Origin: Flammeovirgaceae bacterium UBA2366
GTDB taxonomy: Bacteria > Bacteroidota > Bacteroidia > Cytophagales > Cyclobacteriaceae
Assembly: GCA_002344065.1 (NCBI GenBank)
Contig: DDTK01000015.1
Coordinates: forward strand, 1 to 64,000
DNA length: 64,000 nt
Direction: 5' to 3'
Shown here piece after piece: positions 8,362 through 17,781 of the stretch. Each line of letters opens with the position of its first letter. Position 1 is the first letter of the stretch. Below the pieces are notes generated by a model that saw nothing but the letters and a program-made list of their open reading frames with translations, was not told the origin of the DNA and did no database searches. A program made the position numbers and the translations under genes.

Positions 8362-10040
8362 ATCTGAAGGGCAAAAAAGCAGGCGATCTACTTCTACTGG
8401 CTAATGGCCTGGTGCTGATTATTCTTTTAAACCTCGTCAGCGCAGATCGCTTCTTTAGAATCGACCTCACGGAAGAGAAGCGATTCTCCATTAAACCACA
8501 AACCAAGGTTTTGCTGAATAACCTGGTTGATGATATCTACATTGAAGTTTACCTGGAAGGCGACCTTAATGCCAGTTTCAGGCGACTGAAAAATTCCATG
8601 CGTGAAGTGCTGGATGAGTTCAGGATATACTCCGGCAACAAAGTCAAGGTTACGTTTGTTGATCCCTCGGCTGCGATGAGTCAGCAAGCGAGGAATGAAT
8701 TTATGGAAGCGTTGGCCAGGAAGGGCGTAACGCCTACCCGATTGGTTGATCGGAAGGATGGACAAACTTCTGAAAAATTGATTTTTCCGGGTGCCGTATT
8801 GTCGTATGGTGGATTGGAAACTGGTGTAACATTATTAAAAGGCAATAAGGCCAGAACCCCGGAGGAAGAAATCAATCAATCTATTGAAGGATTGGAGTAT
8901 GAATTAGCCAATGCCATTTACAAACTCACCAATACAGATCGGAAACGGATCGGGTTTTTGCAGGGGCATGGCGAGTTGGATAGCCTGGCAGTGGCCAGTT
9001 TAAACAATGCCTTATTGGATGTATATGATGTGTATAAGGTTAACCTTCAACGCAAGCCGGTTTTAAAAGATTATGATGCGCTGATTGTTGCAAAACCAAC
9101 ACGCCCCTTCAGTGAGCAGGATAAGTATAAGCTTGATCAGTACATAATGAGCGGTGGACGTGTACTCTTTTTAATGGATAAGTTGGAGGCTACAATGGAC
9201 AGCGCTTCACGCGAAGACTATTTTGCATTTCCATATGAACTACGCCTGGATGATTTACTCTTTAAATATGGTGTGCGTATCAATGCCGACTTAATTCAGG
9301 ATAGAACTGCCGGCATGTATCCGGTAATTACCGGAGAGCAGGGAGGCAAGCCGCAGTTGCAACTTATGGATTGGCCATTTTTTCCGCTGATCAACCGGTA
9401 TGCCGATCACCCGGTTGCCCGTAACCTTGATGCGATCATGGTGAAGTTTGTCAGCACCATCGATACGGTAAAAGCTGACGGTATTATAAAAACTCCGTTA
9501 GCATTCACATCAGCTTTTTCACGCAAAGTGGCTGCGCCTGTTCCGGTAAGTATTAATGAAATCCGGAGAAATGTAAAGCCCGAAAGTTTTTCTTCCGGCA
9601 ATTTGCCGATTGCGTATTTGCTGGAGGGAAGTTTTACCTCTGTTTTTAAGAACAGGTTTTTGCCTGGAGGGGTAGAGCAGTCGGGTTTTAAAGCAGAAGG
9701 TTCGCCATCAAAAATTATTATAGTGTCCGATGGTGACATCGCGCGTAATGATATTAATCCCCGAACCGGTAATCCGCAACAACTGGGGTTAGATCCTTTT
9801 ACCAACTATACATTTGCCAACGAGGAATTTTTACTGAATGCCATCGCTTGGCTGGTGGATGAAAACGGATTGATTAAAGCGCGTTCCAAAGAAGTAAAAA
9901 TCCGTCCCTTGAATAAGGAGAAAATCCGGACTGAAAAAACAACGTGGCAGGTATTTAATTTAGTGCTGCCGATAATAGTGCTGATGTTGTACGGCATGTT
10001 GTTAATGTATTTACGAAAACGAAAATTTGCTATTCGGTGA
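8355..10040 (+). CDS. gldG: Gliding-motility ABC transporter component GldG
   Basis: GldG is the large partner of GldF. The 561-residue protein starts with one membrane helix (residues 13-31), continues with a long extracytoplasmic region (about 40-525) and closes with a second helix (about 533-552) and a basic tail. The early segment F-x-R-I-D-L-T-E-x-K-R-F-S (about 33-45) is the hallmark of the GldG / ABC-type uncharacterised domain. The region after residue 190 (GFLQGHGELDS) fits the family's GATase-like fold. The operon position between gldF and a DUF4340-type gene, with short overlaps on both sides, supports the call. Confidence 0.9.
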   Translation: MVNLKGKKAGDLLLLANGLVLIILLNLVSADRFFRIDLTEEKRFSIKPQTKVLLNNLVDDIYIEVYLEGDLNASFRRLKNSMREVLDEFRIYSGNKVKVTFVDPSAAMSQQARNEFMEALARKGVTPTRLVDRKDGQTSEKLIFPGAVLSYGGLETGVTLLKGNKARTPEEEINQSIEGLEYELANAIYKLTNTDRKRIGFLQGHGELDSLAVASLNNALLDVYDVYKVNLQRKPVLKDYDALIVAKPTRPFSEQDKYKLDQYIMSGGRVLFLMDKLEATMDSASREDYFAFPYELRLDDLLFKYGVRINADLIQDRTAGMYPVITGEQGGKPQLQLMDWPFFPLINRYADHPVARNLDAIMVKFVSTIDTVKADGIIKTPLAFTSAFSRKVAAPVPVSINEIRRNVKPESFSSGNLPIAYLLEGSFTSVFKNRFLPGGVEQSGFKAEGSPSKIIIVSDGDIARNDINPRTGNPQQLGLDPFTNYTFANEEFLLNAIAWLVDENGLIKARSKEVKIRPLNKEKIRTEKTTWQVFNLVLPIIVLMLYGMLLMYLRKRKFAIR

Positions 10041-10975
10041 GTTACCAGGAAAAATATAATAGGAGCCTGTTGATTTCCCTGCTTGTACTGGTAGTGATTA
10101 CACTGGCATACGTTGGCTATTCTAAACGCGATCGTTCAGTAGTTGATACCGGTGCGTTTCAGCTTACGGATTTTACCACGATAAACGAAGTGACGTTGGA
10201 GCGCGGCCAGCAAAAAACCACCTTAAACTTTGATGGTGTGCGTTGGAATGTAAACGGAGAACTTGCGGATCGAAATCTGATTGATGTTTTGTTCGCCACG
10301 CTACAGCAAGCCCGACCCGTGCGCCCTGTAGCACAAGCATTGAGGGATTCTGTCAATCGTATTTTAGAAGCTTCGGCTGTAAAAGTAAGTTTGCGCAGCG
10401 ATGACCAAACACTGCTTGAGTTTTTAGCCGGGGGCAATGCACGGAAATCAGAAGCGTATTTTAAACGTGCAGATAATGACGCTGTTTATGTTATGGTTAT
10501 TCCAGGCTACCGGGTGTATGTTTCCGGAATTTTTGAGCTGGATAAGAGCGGATGGAAAGACAAGCACGTATATCAACTCAACTGGAGAAATTTCCAAAGC
10601 CTGGAAACAACGTTCCCTGAATCTTTAAAGGATGATTTCAAGGTTAGCCTGATCGACAATTACTTTTCGATTGAAAACATGGCGGCTGTGGATACCACCA
10701 AATTAAATGACTACCTGGATGCAGTATCCCTGCTTACGGTAGATGAGTACCTGGCGGACAATGAAGTGTATGAAAATCTCATCAACACCACACCTCAGGT
10801 GAAGATTACTGCCTACGACATAGGGGGCCAGTCGTATTCCCTTGCCCTGTACCCATCGGGACCAGTTGCGGGTAAAAAATATGGGCTTATTAACCAATCA
10901 CAACTCGCATATTTCGATAGTAAAAAACTGGAAGCCATCACCAAAACGCGTTCTTCCTTCGCACTAAGCCGGTAA
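10037..10975 (+). CDS. DUF4340-type membrane-anchored protein
   Basis: This 312-residue protein has one N-terminal helix (residues 9-25) followed by a beta-rich soluble domain that would face the periplasm. The pattern fits the DUF4340 proteins that often follow gldG or its homologues in ABC operons. It starts at a GTG that shares bases with the gldG stop codon (GTGA overlap), a clear sign of translational coupling with gldAFG. No catalytic motif is seen. A structural or accessory role in the transporter is an inference from position only. Confidence 0.8.
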   Translation: MSYQEKYNRSLLISLLVLVVITLAYVGYSKRDRSVVDTGAFQLTDFTTINEVTLERGQQKTTLNFDGVRWNVNGELADRNLIDVLFATLQQARPVRPVAQALRDSVNRILEASAVKVSLRSDDQTLLEFLAGGNARKSEAYFKRADNDAVYVMVIPGYRVYVSGIFELDKSGWKDKHVYQLNWRNFQSLETTFPESLKDDFKVSLIDNYFSIENMAAVDTTKLNDYLDAVSLLTVDEYLADNEVYENLINTTPQVKITAYDIGGQSYSLALYPSGPVAGKKYGLINQSQLAYFDSKKLEAITKTRSSFALSR

Positions 10976-11070
10976 ATTTTCAGCACGTTAAATCTGCTTT
11001 TGGCGCGTTTCCATTATTGCCTTTTCTTTATAACTTTACCGCGTTTAACCACTAACTCAACAACCACGAA

Positions 11071-12195
11071 ATGAAGTTCATTGTTAATTCTGCTTACCTG
11101 TTGAAGCAGCTTTCCAATATCAATGGCGTAATCACCACCAACCCGGTAGTGCCTATTCTTGAAAACTTTTTATTTGAGCTTGATAAGGGAAGCCTTACCG
11201 TAACCGCTTCCGACCTTCAAACGTCCATGATCACCGAATTACAGGTGGAATCCAAGGAGAAGGGTAATATTGCTGTTCCGGCCCGCATTCTTTTGGAAAC
11301 CCTGAAGAACCTGCCCGAACAACCCGTTACGTTTTCTATTGATGAATCGACCTACAGTGTAGAAATAATTTCAGATAACGGCCGCTATAAGCTGTCCGGA
11401 GAAAATGCTACCGACTTCCCGAAAGTGCCGTCTGTCAGCAACGATTTTTCAGCTGAGATTTCCTCAGATGTTTTAGCCCGCGCTGTAAACAATACCATTT
11501 TCGCTACCAGCAATGATGAACTGCGACCTGCCATGACAGGTGTATATGTAAACCTGGGCGAGAAGAATGCAACGTTTGTGGCTACCGATGGTCACCGGTT
11601 GGTACGCTACCGCAGAACAGATATTAAATCCGACAATGGTAATGCTATTATTATTCCGCGTAAAGCCCTGAATTTATTAAAGGCTACATTGCCTGGGGAG
11701 AATACACCGGTGAGTATTGATTTCAATTTATCGAATGCCTTTTTCAAGTTCGGCAATATCCGCATGATCTGCCGCCTGATCGATGAGCGTTTCCCGGACT
11801 ATGAAAATGTTATCCCTACTCAGAATCCGATTAAGATGACCATCGGAAGATCAGAAATACTAAGCGCGCTTAAGCGTATTTCTATCTATGCCAATAAAAC
11901 AACTCACCAGGTAAGGTTAAAGATTACCGGCAGTGAGTTGCAGATTTCTGCGGAAGACTTGGATTTTTCCAACGAAGCCAACGAACGTCTATCATGCGAA
12001 CATGAAGGAGAGGATATTGAGATTGGATTTAATGCCAAGTTTTTAATTGAGATGCTCACCAACCTGGATGCCAACCAGATTAAACTAAACATGTCGGCAC
12101 CGAACAAGGCTGGCGTTATCTTTCCTTCCGAGCAGGACAAGAGTGAGGATATTCTCATGCTGGTAATGCCGGTGATGTTGAATCAGTACGTGTAG
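11071..12195 (+). CDS. dnaN: DNA polymerase III subunit beta (sliding clamp)
   Basis: The sliding clamp rings DNA as a dimer and tethers the replicative polymerase. The 374-residue length and three repeated clamp domains fit. Landmarks are MKFIVNSAYLLKQL at the start, the ATDGHRLVRYR segment (about residues 171-181) in domain 2, and the C-terminal VMPVMLNQYV that shapes the hydrophobic pocket for clamp-binding peptides. A possible -7 box TAACTTTA lies at 11031-11038. It is not beside dnaA, which is usual for this phylum. A terminator follows 19 bases after the stop codon. Confidence 0.97.
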   Translation: MKFIVNSAYLLKQLSNINGVITTNPVVPILENFLFELDKGSLTVTASDLQTSMITELQVESKEKGNIAVPARILLETLKNLPEQPVTFSIDESTYSVEIISDNGRYKLSGENATDFPKVPSVSNDFSAEISSDVLARAVNNTIFATSNDELRPAMTGVYVNLGEKNATFVATDGHRLVRYRRTDIKSDNGNAIIIPRKALNLLKATLPGENTPVSIDFNLSNAFFKFGNIRMICRLIDERFPDYENVIPTQNPIKMTIGRSEILSALKRISIYANKTTHQVRLKITGSELQISAEDLDFSNEANERLSCEHEGEDIEIGFNAKFLIEMLTNLDANQIKLNMSAPNKAGVIFPSEQDKSEDILMLVMPVMLNQYV

Positions 12196-12213
12196 GAAAG
12201 AAATTCTTTTTTA

Positions 12214-12247
12214 AGGGTCAATTCTCTTTTGAGTTGACCTTTTTTTT
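12214..12247 (+). terminator. Intrinsic terminator after dnaN
   Basis: GGTCAATTC pairs with GAGTTGACC (one G-T pair) and the stem is followed by a run of nine T. It closes the dnaN transcript before the next lipoprotein gene on the same strand. Confidence 0.85.
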
Positions 12248-12275
12248 GATCTTTAACCAACCAAGATTTTAAGAA

Positions 12276-13043
12276 ATGACCACAGTCCCCAGAATAATAA
12301 TCTTTGGTAGCCTGTTTTTTTTGCTATCATCATGCGCCTTTCATTCCGGAATGATCTCAAGTTCCCAACTGAGCAGTAAAACCTTTTATCAGTATGAAGG
12401 TATTTCTGTAGGATATGCCAAAGCCACGTACTTTCTTGGTATTGGAGGCCTCAGGAAAGATGCTCTGCTCAATGATGCGAAACGAAATTTGTACCTTTCT
12501 TATCCATTAAAGCCTAATCAGGTTTTTGATAATTTAACACTGGATACCAAATCAACCTATATTCTACCTTTCTCAAAAGTTGAAATGATTCTGGTAGCTG
12601 ATGTTGTAGAGCTTGATTCTGGGCATCAAATCAGTATGCGGGATGGCTACCGCAAAGTCTTAACACAATCAGCCACAAGCTCAAAGGATTATTTATTCAA
12701 TTACGAACCTGTACTATTATTGGAAAATGGAAAAGCATACCGTGGGCGTGTTGTTAGTATAAATAGAGGAAATGCTACTGTATTTTATGTTAATTCAGAA
12801 GGATTAATAAGAGTGGGTAATAAACGTTATAATGATGTTTATAAGATTAGTAATCTTGAGTCACTTCAAACTAAAATCGGTGTTGAACTTGGTGAGGAAT
12901 GGAATTTTTCTTTACTGAGAAGTAACAAATCCAGTTACAATTTGCGAGGGAAAGTGATTGGAATAAATAGTGCTCGTCTGCTGATTGAAACCCAGGCAGA
13001 AGTCCAGTCAATTCGACTAGATGAAATTGGGTCTAAAAATTAG
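12276..13043 (+). CDS. Hypothetical lipoprotein with YFLGIGG motif
   Basis: This 255-residue protein starts with a lipoprotein signal (LFFLLSSC, Cys at residue 20). The segment ATYFLGIGGLRKDALLNDAKRNL (about 49-71) matches a group of small Bacteroidota lipoproteins of unknown role that I recall as DUF6567. After that come two beta-rich units of similar shape, RGRVVSINRGNATVFY and LRGKVIGINSARLLIE, which look like a repeated module. The base composition is more AT-rich than its neighbours. Its last 11 bases overlap the convergent phosphodiesterase gene. Function is unknown. Confidence 0.7.
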   Translation: MTTVPRIIIFGSLFFLLSSCAFHSGMISSSQLSSKTFYQYEGISVGYAKATYFLGIGGLRKDALLNDAKRNLYLSYPLKPNQVFDNLTLDTKSTYILPFSKVEMILVADVVELDSGHQISMRDGYRKVLTQSATSSKDYLFNYEPVLLLENGKAYRGRVVSINRGNATVFYVNSEGLIRVGNKRYNDVYKISNLESLQTKIGVELGEEWNFSLLRSNKSSYNLRGKVIGINSARLLIETQAEVQSIRLDEIGSKN

Positions 13044-13542
13044 AGGCCCCTCGTTTGCCCAACTCAATAACCTCCATATTCCTGATTTCCTTTTCGGTGA
13101 TCTCAAACCGCATAATGGTTTTCATGTGATGAAAGCCATGATTACCCGCTGCACCGGGGTTCAGGTATAGCATGTTATTATACTTCGGGTCTGTCCTGAT
13201 TCGTAAAATGTGCGAGTGGCCACAGATAAAAATATCAGGTACACGTTCCGCTAATATTTTCTTGACTCTGGGATTATAATTTGGCGGAGCTCCTCCAATG
13301 TGGGTCATCCAAATAGAAAGCCCTTCACAGGTAAACCATAAATCTTCAGGAAGCTTTGCCTGAAGTGTGCGGTCATCAATGTTGCCGAACACAGCCCGTA
13401 CGGGCTTGAACAGCTCCAGTTGCTGAAGCAAGGTCTCATCACCAATGTCGCCTGCATGCCAAACCCCATCACAGTCTTTAAAGTGTTCGAAAACGGAATT
13501 GTCCAAAAAACCATGTGTATCTGACAGGAGACCGATTTTCAT
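13033..13542 (-). CDS. YfcE/MJ0936-type metallophosphoesterase
   Basis: This 169-residue cytoplasmic enzyme belongs to the small calcineurin-like phosphoesterases that cleave phosphodiesters with two metal ions. The metal ligands are in order: DTH in GLLSDTHGF (residues 7-9), the Asp in HAGDIGD (32), GNID (54-57), and GHSH (about 112-115), plus a His in the C-terminal part. The YfcE group is usually 150-185 residues long, so the protein is complete. The natural substrate is not known. It is convergent with the preceding lipoprotein gene and overlaps it by 11 bases. Confidence 0.9.
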   Translation of the reverse strand: MKIGLLSDTHGFLDNSVFEHFKDCDGVWHAGDIGDETLLQQLELFKPVRAVFGNIDDRTLQAKLPEDLWFTCEGLSIWMTHIGGAPPNYNPRVKKILAERVPDIFICGHSHILRIRTDPKYNNMLYLNPGAAGNHGFHHMKTIMRFEITEKEIRNMEVIELGKRGASNF

Positions 13543-13669
13543 TTAAATCAATAAAAAAGCGCCTTTGGTAACGACAATCTTGCCGGTTGTAAAGATTGGC
13601 AATTTTTTAACAATCCGGATGTAACCAAGGCTTATACAATAGAGTATCTATACACATCGTTCAAACCTC

Positions 13670-16117
13670 ATGAAGCGCCTAACCGCCCCACTTATAACCT
13701 TATGCTTTTTTGCCTTTGTGCTTGGGGCGTTCGCTACTGACAAGAAGGAGTTTAAGACCAAACGTGTGGAGGATTCTCCCCGTATTGACGGTGTTCTGGA
13801 TGACGAGGCCTGGAAGGAAGGTGGTGAGCAAGTGCAGTTTTTTCAGTTCTCTCCTGATAACGGTAAACTTTCCGAATTTAAAACAACGGTGCTGCTGGCC
13901 TATACCGATCGGGCTATTTATGTGGCGGCCAAAATGTATGATCCGGAGCCCGATAAGATTTTAAAAGAATTTGGCTTACGCGATGATGGCGACCGTAATG
14001 CAGATGCATTTGGTTTTTTAATCGATCCATATAACAGCGGTATCAATGCCTTTTCATTTTTTGTTACAGCAGCTGGGGTGCAGGCTGATTTCTTTATTAC
14101 TGGAAGTAACTTCGATGCCAGCTGGGATGCGGTATGGAAAAGCGCTACCAAGGTTGATGAAAACGGCTGGACCATTGAGTTCGAGATTCCCTACTACGCC
14201 ATTCGTTTTCCAAAGCAGGAAGTTCAGCACTGGAGTGTGAATTTCTATCGCAGAGTAATGCGCAAACAAGAAGAATCTTACTGGAACCATGTTGATAATG
14301 GCATACAAGGAACCGTAAATCAGTTCGGAACACTTATCGGCATTCAAAATATTGCTCCTCCGCTACGCCTTTCTTTCTCACCCTATACCGCAACTATTTA
14401 CACAAATGATGGTGCCGGTAACAATAAGCTTTCATTTGCCGGTGGCATGGATTTGAAATATGGGTTGAATGAAAGCTATACCCTTGATATGAGTTTGATC
14501 CCGGATTTCAGCCAGGTACAATCTGACAATGTTGTGTACAACATCTCAGCCTTTGAAGTACGGTTTAATGAAAACCGTCAATTCTTTACAGAAGGAACCG
14601 AGTTGTTTAATAAGTCTAATTTATTTTACTCGCGCAGAATCGGGCAGTCGTTTGGATCAGTAAACTATGATAGTGAAACCGAGGAAATAGTCAGCAAGCC
14701 AACCGGAGCAAACCTGATTAACGCCACAAAAATTTCAGGTCGCAATAAAAAAGGTCTTGGTCTGGGGTTCTTCAATGCCATAACCAACCGAACCTATGCC
14801 AAAGTGAGGAACAGAGAAACTGAAGAGACCAGAGATGTGCCGGTTGATCCGCTTACTAATTTTAACGTTTTTGTAGTGGATCAGAACTTAAAGAACAACT
14901 CTAATATCAATTTTACAAACACCAGCGTGATCCGTGGTGATGGTGGTCGTGATGCCAATGTGAGTGGGCTGCGGGTAAGTCTTCGGGATAAAACCAACAC
15001 CTACCAGGTAAGTTCGTTTGCTTCCGTAAGTGCTATCCTACTGCCAGAAGACAAAACCGATGTTGGGTACAAGTATTTTCTTGAGCTCGCAAAAATCAGC
15101 GGTACCTGGCAGTATGGTCTGGGTCGTGTTGTAGAAAGCGATAATTATAAAATTAATGACCTTGGCTTTTTACAGGCTCCTAACGAAATATCTCATTATG
15201 GATGGTTACGGTATAGTATTCTTAAACCGAAAGGCATTATCAACACCATGCGTACAACACTGAATTTGTTCCATGAACATTTATATGAGCCAAATACCTT
15301 TTCCACATTTCAATCCAGTTTAAATGTAAATGCACAGTTTAAGAATTTTTGGTGGGCAGGATTTAACATAAATGGACGGCCAGCTGTGAGTTATGATTAC
15401 TTTGAGCCCAGGGAAAGCGGTTATTATGTAAGCCTGCCACAGAGTTTGAATTTTAATTTCTGGGTAGAGAGTGATAGTCGCAAATCACTACAAGTCAATG
15501 GCTACACCGGCCAATGGCACAGACCTGAGTGGGATCAAACGTTCAGGTGGTGGGGTACGTATTTACGTTACCGTGTAAATAATAAGCTTTCATTCAATAC
15601 GGAGATCAATTATGATCGGGGCGATGGCCGTGGGTTCGCCACAAAATTATACGATGAAGATGGTAATCTTTCGGATATTGTATTCGGTGCACGCGATGTT
15701 TTAACGACCAGCAACATTATTGGATTGAACTATACGTTTAACAATAAGATGGGGTTGACGCTCCGTGTACGTCATTACTGGTCGAAAGTTAAGTATGAAA
15801 AGTTTTTTAGTTTAGGTTTTGATGGAGAATTGAATGATACGGACTATGAGGGATTGAATACCGATGGATCACCAGCACACGATGCCAATTTCAACGCAAT
15901 GAATGTCGACCTGGTTTATTTCTTTCAGATTGCCCCGGGTTCATTTCTGAATTTTGTCTGGAAGGATGCCATTCAAACATTTACAAACAATACAAGCCCC
16001 GATTACCTCACCAATGTGCGTGACTTGTCGCGATCGCCACAAGTGAATAGTATTTCTCTAAGACTTACCTATTTCATCGACTACTTGACATTGAAGAAAA
16101 GCATCTCCAAAAGCTAA
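13670..16117 (+). CDS. Exported CBM9-like / DUF5916 protein
   Basis: The 815-residue product has a signal peptide (to about residue 22). Residues about 25-220 read as a CBM9-like beta sandwich (IDGVLDDEAWKEG near the start; WTIEFEIPYYAIRF later), and the rest matches the DUF5916 region, which in this phylum is predicted to form an outer-membrane barrel, with FNENRQFFTEG-type wording and repeated aromatic beta strands. The last residues (LRLTYFIDYLTLKKSISKS) resemble a barrel's final strand plus tail. It may bind or pass a carbohydrate or related ligand at the surface. It stands alone, so the substrate cannot be inferred. Confidence 0.8.
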   Translation: MKRLTAPLITLCFFAFVLGAFATDKKEFKTKRVEDSPRIDGVLDDEAWKEGGEQVQFFQFSPDNGKLSEFKTTVLLAYTDRAIYVAAKMYDPEPDKILKEFGLRDDGDRNADAFGFLIDPYNSGINAFSFFVTAAGVQADFFITGSNFDASWDAVWKSATKVDENGWTIEFEIPYYAIRFPKQEVQHWSVNFYRRVMRKQEESYWNHVDNGIQGTVNQFGTLIGIQNIAPPLRLSFSPYTATIYTNDGAGNNKLSFAGGMDLKYGLNESYTLDMSLIPDFSQVQSDNVVYNISAFEVRFNENRQFFTEGTELFNKSNLFYSRRIGQSFGSVNYDSETEEIVSKPTGANLINATKISGRNKKGLGLGFFNAITNRTYAKVRNRETEETRDVPVDPLTNFNVFVVDQNLKNNSNINFTNTSVIRGDGGRDANVSGLRVSLRDKTNTYQVSSFASVSAILLPEDKTDVGYKYFLELAKISGTWQYGLGRVVESDNYKINDLGFLQAPNEISHYGWLRYSILKPKGIINTMRTTLNLFHEHLYEPNTFSTFQSSLNVNAQFKNFWWAGFNINGRPAVSYDYFEPRESGYYVSLPQSLNFNFWVESDSRKSLQVNGYTGQWHRPEWDQTFRWWGTYLRYRVNNKLSFNTEINYDRGDGRGFATKLYDEDGNLSDIVFGARDVLTTSNIIGLNYTFNNKMGLTLRVRHYWSKVKYEKFFSLGFDGELNDTDYEGLNTDGSPAHDANFNAMNVDLVYFFQIAPGSFLNFVWKDAIQTFTNNTSPDYLTNVRDLSRSPQVNSISLRLTYFIDYLTLKKSISKS

Positions 16118-16249
16118 GATGAAAGGTTGATCAACAACTTATCGTAACTAATGTTCCCTTTAGCGGGAAAATCGTGGATTCATATAAGCGCTCTTTAATG
16201 ATAGATGTGCTGGTTTTACTTTTATCGTTCACCTGATAAACCAGTCGAT

Positions 16250-16837
16250 ATGAATAAAGTATTAACCTTCCTGATTCTTCTTGGTATTACACCAGTGTTG
16301 GCAAGTGAACCCGAACAAAAGCAGCCAAGTTTGCAACAGCAATTTCAAGGTATACGCGATAATTCAGAGTTTATTGAGCCGTTTAGAATGGTACGAGCCT
16401 ACCAGGTTGAAAATTTCTGGAAGGCGGTACAAGATACCTTGCGTGAAATGGATAAGGCCCTGGTGGTTGCTAACCAAAAAATTTCGGCTGTGGAAAGTGA
16501 AGTGGCTTTGCTGAAGAATACAATAAGCGAAAAGGATTCTTCCGTTGAAGAAATGGCTTTCGCGGGTTCGCACATTGCTTTTATGGGTTGGGATATTCCC
16601 AAAACAAAGTTTATATGGATTGTAGTTTCGGTTTCTGCAGGCTTATTAGCTTTTATGGCGATTCTGTTTTTTGCGTTCCGAACAGCGTTGCAAGCTGCAC
16701 GTGAGTCACGAAACCTGTATAATGAGGTGAGTAATGAATTTGATACCTACAAGCGTAATACGGTTGAGAAAGAGGTGAAGCTTTACCGGGAGTTGCAGGA
16801 TTACCGCAATCGTCTCACCGAGTTAAAGAGTGCATAG
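16250..16837 (+). CDS. Hypothetical membrane protein with coiled coils
   Basis: I start this gene at the ATG at 16250, which gives 195 residues and a clean signal peptide (LTFLILLGITPVLAS); the earlier in-frame ATG at 16205 would spoil it. A heptad-rich stretch (about residues 60-100) is followed by a single membrane helix (IWIVVSVSAGLLAFMAILFFAF, about 122-143) and a second charged coiled coil to the end. The topology suggests a periplasmic coiled-coil sensor or scaffold with a cytoplasmic tail. I do not recognise the family. The gene lies alone between the DUF5916 gene and a convergent glucanase gene. Confidence 0.75.
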   Translation: MNKVLTFLILLGITPVLASEPEQKQPSLQQQFQGIRDNSEFIEPFRMVRAYQVENFWKAVQDTLREMDKALVVANQKISAVESEVALLKNTISEKDSSVEEMAFAGSHIAFMGWDIPKTKFIWIVVSVSAGLLAFMAILFFAFRTALQAARESRNLYNEVSNEFDTYKRNTVEKEVKLYRELQDYRNRLTELKSA

Positions 16838-16840
16838 ACT

Positions 16841-17635
16841 TTACTGATACACACGAACGTAATCAACCTCCATGCGCTGAGGCCAGATGGAATCATCAAT
16901 GCCCTGCATGCCGCCCCAATTGCCTCCCACGGCAATGTTCATAATCAGGTGAAAGCGCTTATCGAATGGCCAACCGGTAAAATCATCTTCAGGATTTCGA
17001 ACTACCGAGTGGTATAGTTGATCATCTACAAAGAAGTCGATCTTATTTTCTTGCCAGTCGATGGTATAGCGATGGAATTCATCCTGACAGTCTTCAATAG
17101 TGATAATCCCTTCTTTTTGTGTTTGGCTGATGTGATTATATTTTTTTGTGTGAATGGTACCATGAATCACGCCCGGATCAAACCCAACATGCTCCATAAT
17201 ATCGATCTCTCCACTTTCAGGCCATCCCCCGTACGACCAATCGGTTGACAGCATCCAGATGGCCGGCCAGGTACCCTTGCCGCGTGGCAATTTTGCTTTT
17301 ACTTCGATGCGGCCATACAACCAATCGCCTTTATTTTTAGAAACAATGCGTGTTGAGGTGTATGGTTTTCCGCCAAGCGAATCGTTGTGTGCTTCAATAA
17401 TCAATACTCCGTTTTCAACCCGAACGTTTTTTGGATTATTCGTATAGAATTGAAGTTCGTTATTTCCCCAACCACAAACATTTGGGCAGCCATCCCCCAG
17501 ATCATAATTCCATTTGGTCGAATCAGGTGAACCGGAATAGTTAAACTCATCGGACCAAACCAACGTATATTGTTTCTTACAACCTGTTAAACTGCCGATA
17601 AGGATACACAGAATTCCGGCAACTAAAATTTTCAT
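16841..17635 (-). CDS. Glycoside hydrolase family 16 lipoprotein
   Basis: The enzyme is predicted to cut beta-glucans such as laminarin. The GH16 catalytic signature ESGEIDIMEHVG lies near residues 137-148, in which the two Glu of E-I-D-I-M-E are nucleophile and acid/base. WNYDLGDGCPNVCGWGNNE and the WPAIWML box are also typical of laminarinase-type members. A lipoprotein signal (LIGSLTGC, Cys at 19) places it on the outer side of a membrane. At 264 residues it holds only the catalytic domain. No sugar-uptake genes are next to it, so the substrate within GH16 is not settled. Confidence 0.93.
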   Translation of the reverse strand: MKILVAGILCILIGSLTGCKKQYTLVWSDEFNYSGSPDSTKWNYDLGDGCPNVCGWGNNELQFYTNNPKNVRVENGVLIIEAHNDSLGGKPYTSTRIVSKNKGDWLYGRIEVKAKLPRGKGTWPAIWMLSTDWSYGGWPESGEIDIMEHVGFDPGVIHGTIHTKKYNHISQTQKEGIITIEDCQDEFHRYTIDWQENKIDFFVDDQLYHSVVRNPEDDFTGWPFDKRFHLIMNIAVGGNWGGMQGIDDSIWPQRMEVDYVRVYQ

Positions 17636-17684
17636 AGTGTTTATTCAACGGATGGATAAATATCTATAATTTTCACCACTATTC

Positions 17685-17757
17685 GCGGGAGTAGCTCAGC
17701 TGGTAGAGCGTTGGCTTCCCAAGCCGAAGGTCGCGGGTTCGAGCCCCGTTTCCCGCT
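17685..17757 (+). tRNA. tRNA-Gly (CCC)
   Basis: A 73-base cloverleaf can be drawn. The acceptor stem pairs GCGGGAG (17685-17691) with TTCCCGC (17750-17756), leaving T at the discriminator position. The D arm contains AGCTCAGCTGGTAGAGC, the anticodon loop TTCCCAA gives anticodon CCC, and the T arm is GCGGGTTCGAGCCCCGT. The CCA end is not encoded. The WYL regulator gene begins 24 bases downstream. Confidence 0.95.
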
Positions 17758-17781
17758 CATTATTTTGTATGATTTCCAACA

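Noticed and set aside
16128..16135. TTGATCAA palindrome considered as a Crp/Fnr site
   Set aside because: The half-sites have no spacer, so the TGA-N6-TCA geometry of Crp/Fnr sites is not met.
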